The notes under the pieces were generated by a model that saw only the letters and a list, made by a program, of their open reading frames with translations, made no database searches and was not told the DNA's origin. DNA of 6,454 nt from Methylocapsa sp. (GTDB lineage Bacteria; Pseudomonadota; Alphaproteobacteria; Rhizobiales; Beijerinckiaceae), in NCBI GenBank assembly GCA_003162995.1, contig PLUZ01000213.1, positions 1 through 6,454 of the forward strand, written 5' to 3'. Shown here piece by piece: positions 4,266 to 6,454 of this stretch; the stretch's first letter is position 1; each line of letters opens with the position of its first letter. Made by a program: the position numbers and the translations under genes.

Positions 4266-6454
4266 TCATAGGCCGCTGAGCCGGGCGCGCGCCGCTTCAA
4301 GCTTCTCCACGCGCGAAAAGGCTTCCGCCAGTCTTTCGCGGTTTTCCTCGACGACCTCTTCCGGCGCGCGGGCGACGAAATCGGCGTTGTTGAGTTTCGC
4401 TTCGATCTTGCCCGCATCGCCCGTCAGCTTAGCGATTTCCTTGGCAAGCCGGGATTTTTCCGCCTCCAAATCCACGATGCCGTGAAGCGGCAGAGCGGCA
4501 AGGGTTTTTCGCACGATCATCTGCACGGATTTTTCCGGAGCCTCGGGCGCGAAGGAAATCTCCGACAGCCGTGCCAGACGTTTAAGGGTTTCATCCCAAT
4601 TTTTCGCACGCGATTGGGTCTCCGGCGAGGCGCCAACGAGCACCAGCGGGAGTTGCGCGGCGGGTGGCACATTCATTTCCGCGCGCACCGAGCGTATTTC
4701 CGAAACAAGCTCGACGATGAAGCCGATCTCGGCTTCCGCCGCTGGATTTTCGCAGCCCTCAAGATCCGGCCATTGGGCGAGCGCCAGCAGACTTGCGCGC
4801 GGCAGTTCGTCGGTGGCCGTGATCGCCCAAAGTTCCTCGGTCATGAACGGCATGAATGGATGCAGGAACTTGATGATTTCTTCGAGCACAAAGGCGGTCG
4901 CGGCGCGCGTCTCGTCCTTGGCCGGGCCGTCCGCGCCTTGCAAGAGCGGCTTGGCGAGTTCGAGATACCAGTCGCAAAAAATATTCCAGACGAAACGGTA
5001 AGCGGCATTGGCGGCATCGTTGAAACGATAGGTTTCGATCGCCTTGGCGACTTCGGCTATGGCCTTCGCGGTCTCGCCGATGATCCAGCTATTGAGCGTG
5101 ATTTCGACTTGGCTCGGATCGAACGAGGCTTGCCGCACGCAGCCATTCATTTCGGCGAAACGCGCCGCGTTCCAGAGTTTCGTTCCGAAATTCCGATAGC
5201 CTTCGATTCGTTGCGTCGCGAGTTTGATGTCGCGGCCCTGCGCCGCCATGGCGGCGAGCGTGAAGCGCAGCGCGTCCGCCCCATAGGTTTCGATGAGGTG
5301 CAAGGGATCGACCACATTGCCCTTGGACTTCGACATTTTGGCGCCCTTCTCATCGCGGACGAGGGCGTGGATATAGACATCGTGGAAGGGAACCTCATGC
5401 ATGAAATGGAGGCCCATCATCATCATCCGGGCAACCCAGAAGAAGATGATGTCGAAACCGGTGACGAGCACGCTCGTCGGATAACGGTGGTTTAGCTCCG
5501 CCGTCTCATCTGGCCAGCCAAGGGTGGAGAAAGGCCAGAGCGCGGAGGAAAACCAAGTGTCGAGGACGTCCTCGTCGCGCCAGATCGGTTCCCACCGGGG
5601 TTCGCCGTCTAGTTCCTCATCGATAACTTGCTGAAAAACCGGATCGAGGTCGCTTTGTGGAGTTGAGACAACACGAATGGGACGATTGTATTTGGATTTC
5701 GCCAATTCAATTGCCGCACTTTCGCTTTCAGCAACGAAAATTTCCGGATCGCTCAACGAAGCCCATTGTTCATGGCCAACCTCTTTGCGACCGTACCACG
5801 CCGGGATCTGGTGTCCCCACCAGAGCTGCCGCGATATGCACCAAGGCTGGATGTTTTCCAGCCATTGAAAATATGTCTTTCCCCAATTCTCTGGAATGAA
5901 CTTCGTCTTCCCTTCGCGCACGACAGCAAGCGCCGGTTCCGCCAAGACTTTCGCATCGACGTACCATTGATCTGTTAACCTCGGTTCGAGCACGACCCCG
6001 GAGCGGTCACCGTGCGGAACTGTATGCTGATTGGCCTCAACTTTATCGAGGAGGCCCTTGTCCTCCATCAAGTCGATTACGATCTTGCGCGCGGCCTCGC
6101 GCGGTTTGCCTTCCAGCGCGGCGATCGTTTCCTCGTACCGGGCCCAATCGGGCAAGCCCACAACAGGCAAACCAGCAAGAAATGCGGTGTTGCCCTGCAA
6201 TTCCATGCGGGCCTCGGCATTGAGCACATTGATGAGCGGGAGCCCGTGCCTTTTGCCAACCTCGAAATCGTTAAAATCGTGCGCGGGGGTGATCTTCACC
6301 GCGCCGGTGCCTTTTTCCGGGTCTGAATATTCGTCGGCAATGATCGGGATCAGCCGCCCAACCAGCGGCAGCCGCACCTTTTTGCCCTGAAGACGCTTAT
6401 AGCGCTCGTCGTCCGGGTGCACCGCCACGGCCGTATCGCCGAGCATGGTTTCCG
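4266..6454 (-). CDS. valS: Valyl-tRNA synthetase (5' end beyond right edge)
   Basis: ValS is a cytosolic class I synthetase that charges tRNA-Val and hydrolyses mis-made Thr-tRNA-Val. The frame is open from the right edge (ETMLGDTAVAVHPDDERY) to the stop at 4268-4266, giving 728 codons. Counting from the Met at 6446, residues 1 to about 140 are most of the CP1 editing domain, with TMLGD and GAVKITPAHDFNDFEVGKRH. Residues 150-400 are the second half of the catalytic domain (WCISRQLWWGHQIPAWY, EDVLDTWFSSALWPFSTLGW, and KMSKS at 370-374, coded at 5339-5325). Residues 410-590 are the helical anticodon-binding domain (GYRNFGTKLWNAARFAEMNG, FCDWYLELAKP, MPFMTEELW). Residues about 655-726 are the charged C-terminal coiled-coil arm typical of ValS. 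That arm, absent from IleRS and LeuRS, settles identity. Roughly 200 N-terminal residues, including HIGH, lie outside the window. The 71-residue stretch between IPAWY and EDVLDTWFSS is longer than in E. coli. Confidence 0.97.
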   Translation of the reverse strand, partial: ETMLGDTAVAVHPDDERYKRLQGKKVRLPLVGRLIPIIADEYSDPEKGTGAVKITPAHDFNDFEVGKRHGLPLINVLNAEARMELQGNTAFLAGLPVVGLPDWARYEETIAALEGKPREAARKIVIDLMEDKGLLDKVEANQHTVPHGDRSGVVLEPRLTDQWYVDAKVLAEPALAVVREGKTKFIPENWGKTYFQWLENIQPWCISRQLWWGHQIPAWYGRKEVGHEQWASLSDPEIFVAESESAAIELAKSKYNRPIRVVSTPQSDLDPVFQQVIDEELDGEPRWEPIWRDEDVLDTWFSSALWPFSTLGWPDETAELNHRYPTSVLVTGFDIIFFWVARMMMMGLHFMHEVPFHDVYIHALVRDEKGAKMSKSKGNVVDPLHLIETYGADALRFTLAAMAAQGRDIKLATQRIEGYRNFGTKLWNAARFAEMNGCVRQASFDPSQVEITLNSWIIGETAKAIAEVAKAIETYRFNDAANAAYRFVWNIFCDWYLELAKPLLQGADGPAKDETRAATAFVLEEIIKFLHPFMPFMTEELWAITATDELPRASLLALAQWPDLEGCENPAAEAEIGFIVELVSEIRSVRAEMNVPPAAQLPLVLVGASPETQSRAKNWDETLKRLARLSEISFAPEAPEKSVQMIVRKTLAALPLHGIVDLEAEKSRLAKEIAKLTGDAGKIEAKLNNADFVARAPEEVVEENRERLAEAFSRVEKLEAARARLSGL

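Noticed and set aside
5325..5339. Intein or other insertion at the ValS KMSKS motif
   Set aside because: KMSKSKGNVVDP is uninterrupted and the surrounding domains are continuous.
4482..5495. 337-codon plus-strand frame inside valS
   Set aside because: Antisense to the ValS catalytic and anticodon domains, with no family resemblance.

Overview
This window reads as ordinary chromosomal DNA of an alphaproteobacterium, most likely of the Hyphomicrobiales (Rhizobiales). The evidence is the moderately GC-rich, third-position-GC-biased coding sequence and the close resemblance of the four proteins, from memory, to alphaproteobacterial IlvD, MntR, MntH and ValS. I cannot name the genus. There are four protein genes, two of them cut by the window edges. 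I see no mobile element, tRNA, rRNA, CRISPR array or phage gene.

Layout: (1) Positions 1-1637, minus strand: ilvD, dihydroxy-acid dehydratase of branched-chain amino acid synthesis. It is open throughout and runs off the left edge, losing roughly the last 25-30 residues. (2) Positions 1638-2116: a non-coding gap. Upstream of ilvD and on its strand it holds a convincing terminator- or attenuator-like hairpin with a run of seven T. It also holds a perfect 13-bp inverted repeat. (3) Positions 2117-2614, minus strand: mntR, a manganese-sensing DtxR-family repressor with all six expected metal ligands. (4) Positions 2615-2897: a divergent control region with a perfect 16-bp palindrome next to a TTGACT -35 element, and an inverted repeat that carries two outward-facing TTGACT hexamers. 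(5) Positions 2898-4214, plus strand: mntH, an NRAMP manganese importer. (6) Positions 4215-4265: a short convergent gap. (7) Position 4266 to the right edge, minus strand: valS, valyl-tRNA synthetase, lacking its N-terminal part (the HIGH motif) because of the window end.

How they work together: mntR and mntH form a self-contained manganese homeostasis pair. When cell manganese is sufficient, Mn-loaded MntR should bind the palindrome in the mntH promoter and stop import. ilvD (Val/Ile/Leu synthesis) and valS (charging tRNA with Val) are both tied to valine, but they are separate transcription units on either side of the manganese pair, and I see no sign of shared control.

No previously undescribed system is apparent. 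The points most worth a second look are regulatory: the candidate attenuator in the ilvD leader, the symmetric architecture of the mntR-mntH control region, and a 33-codon reading frame in the long mntH leader that overlaps the mntH start codon.
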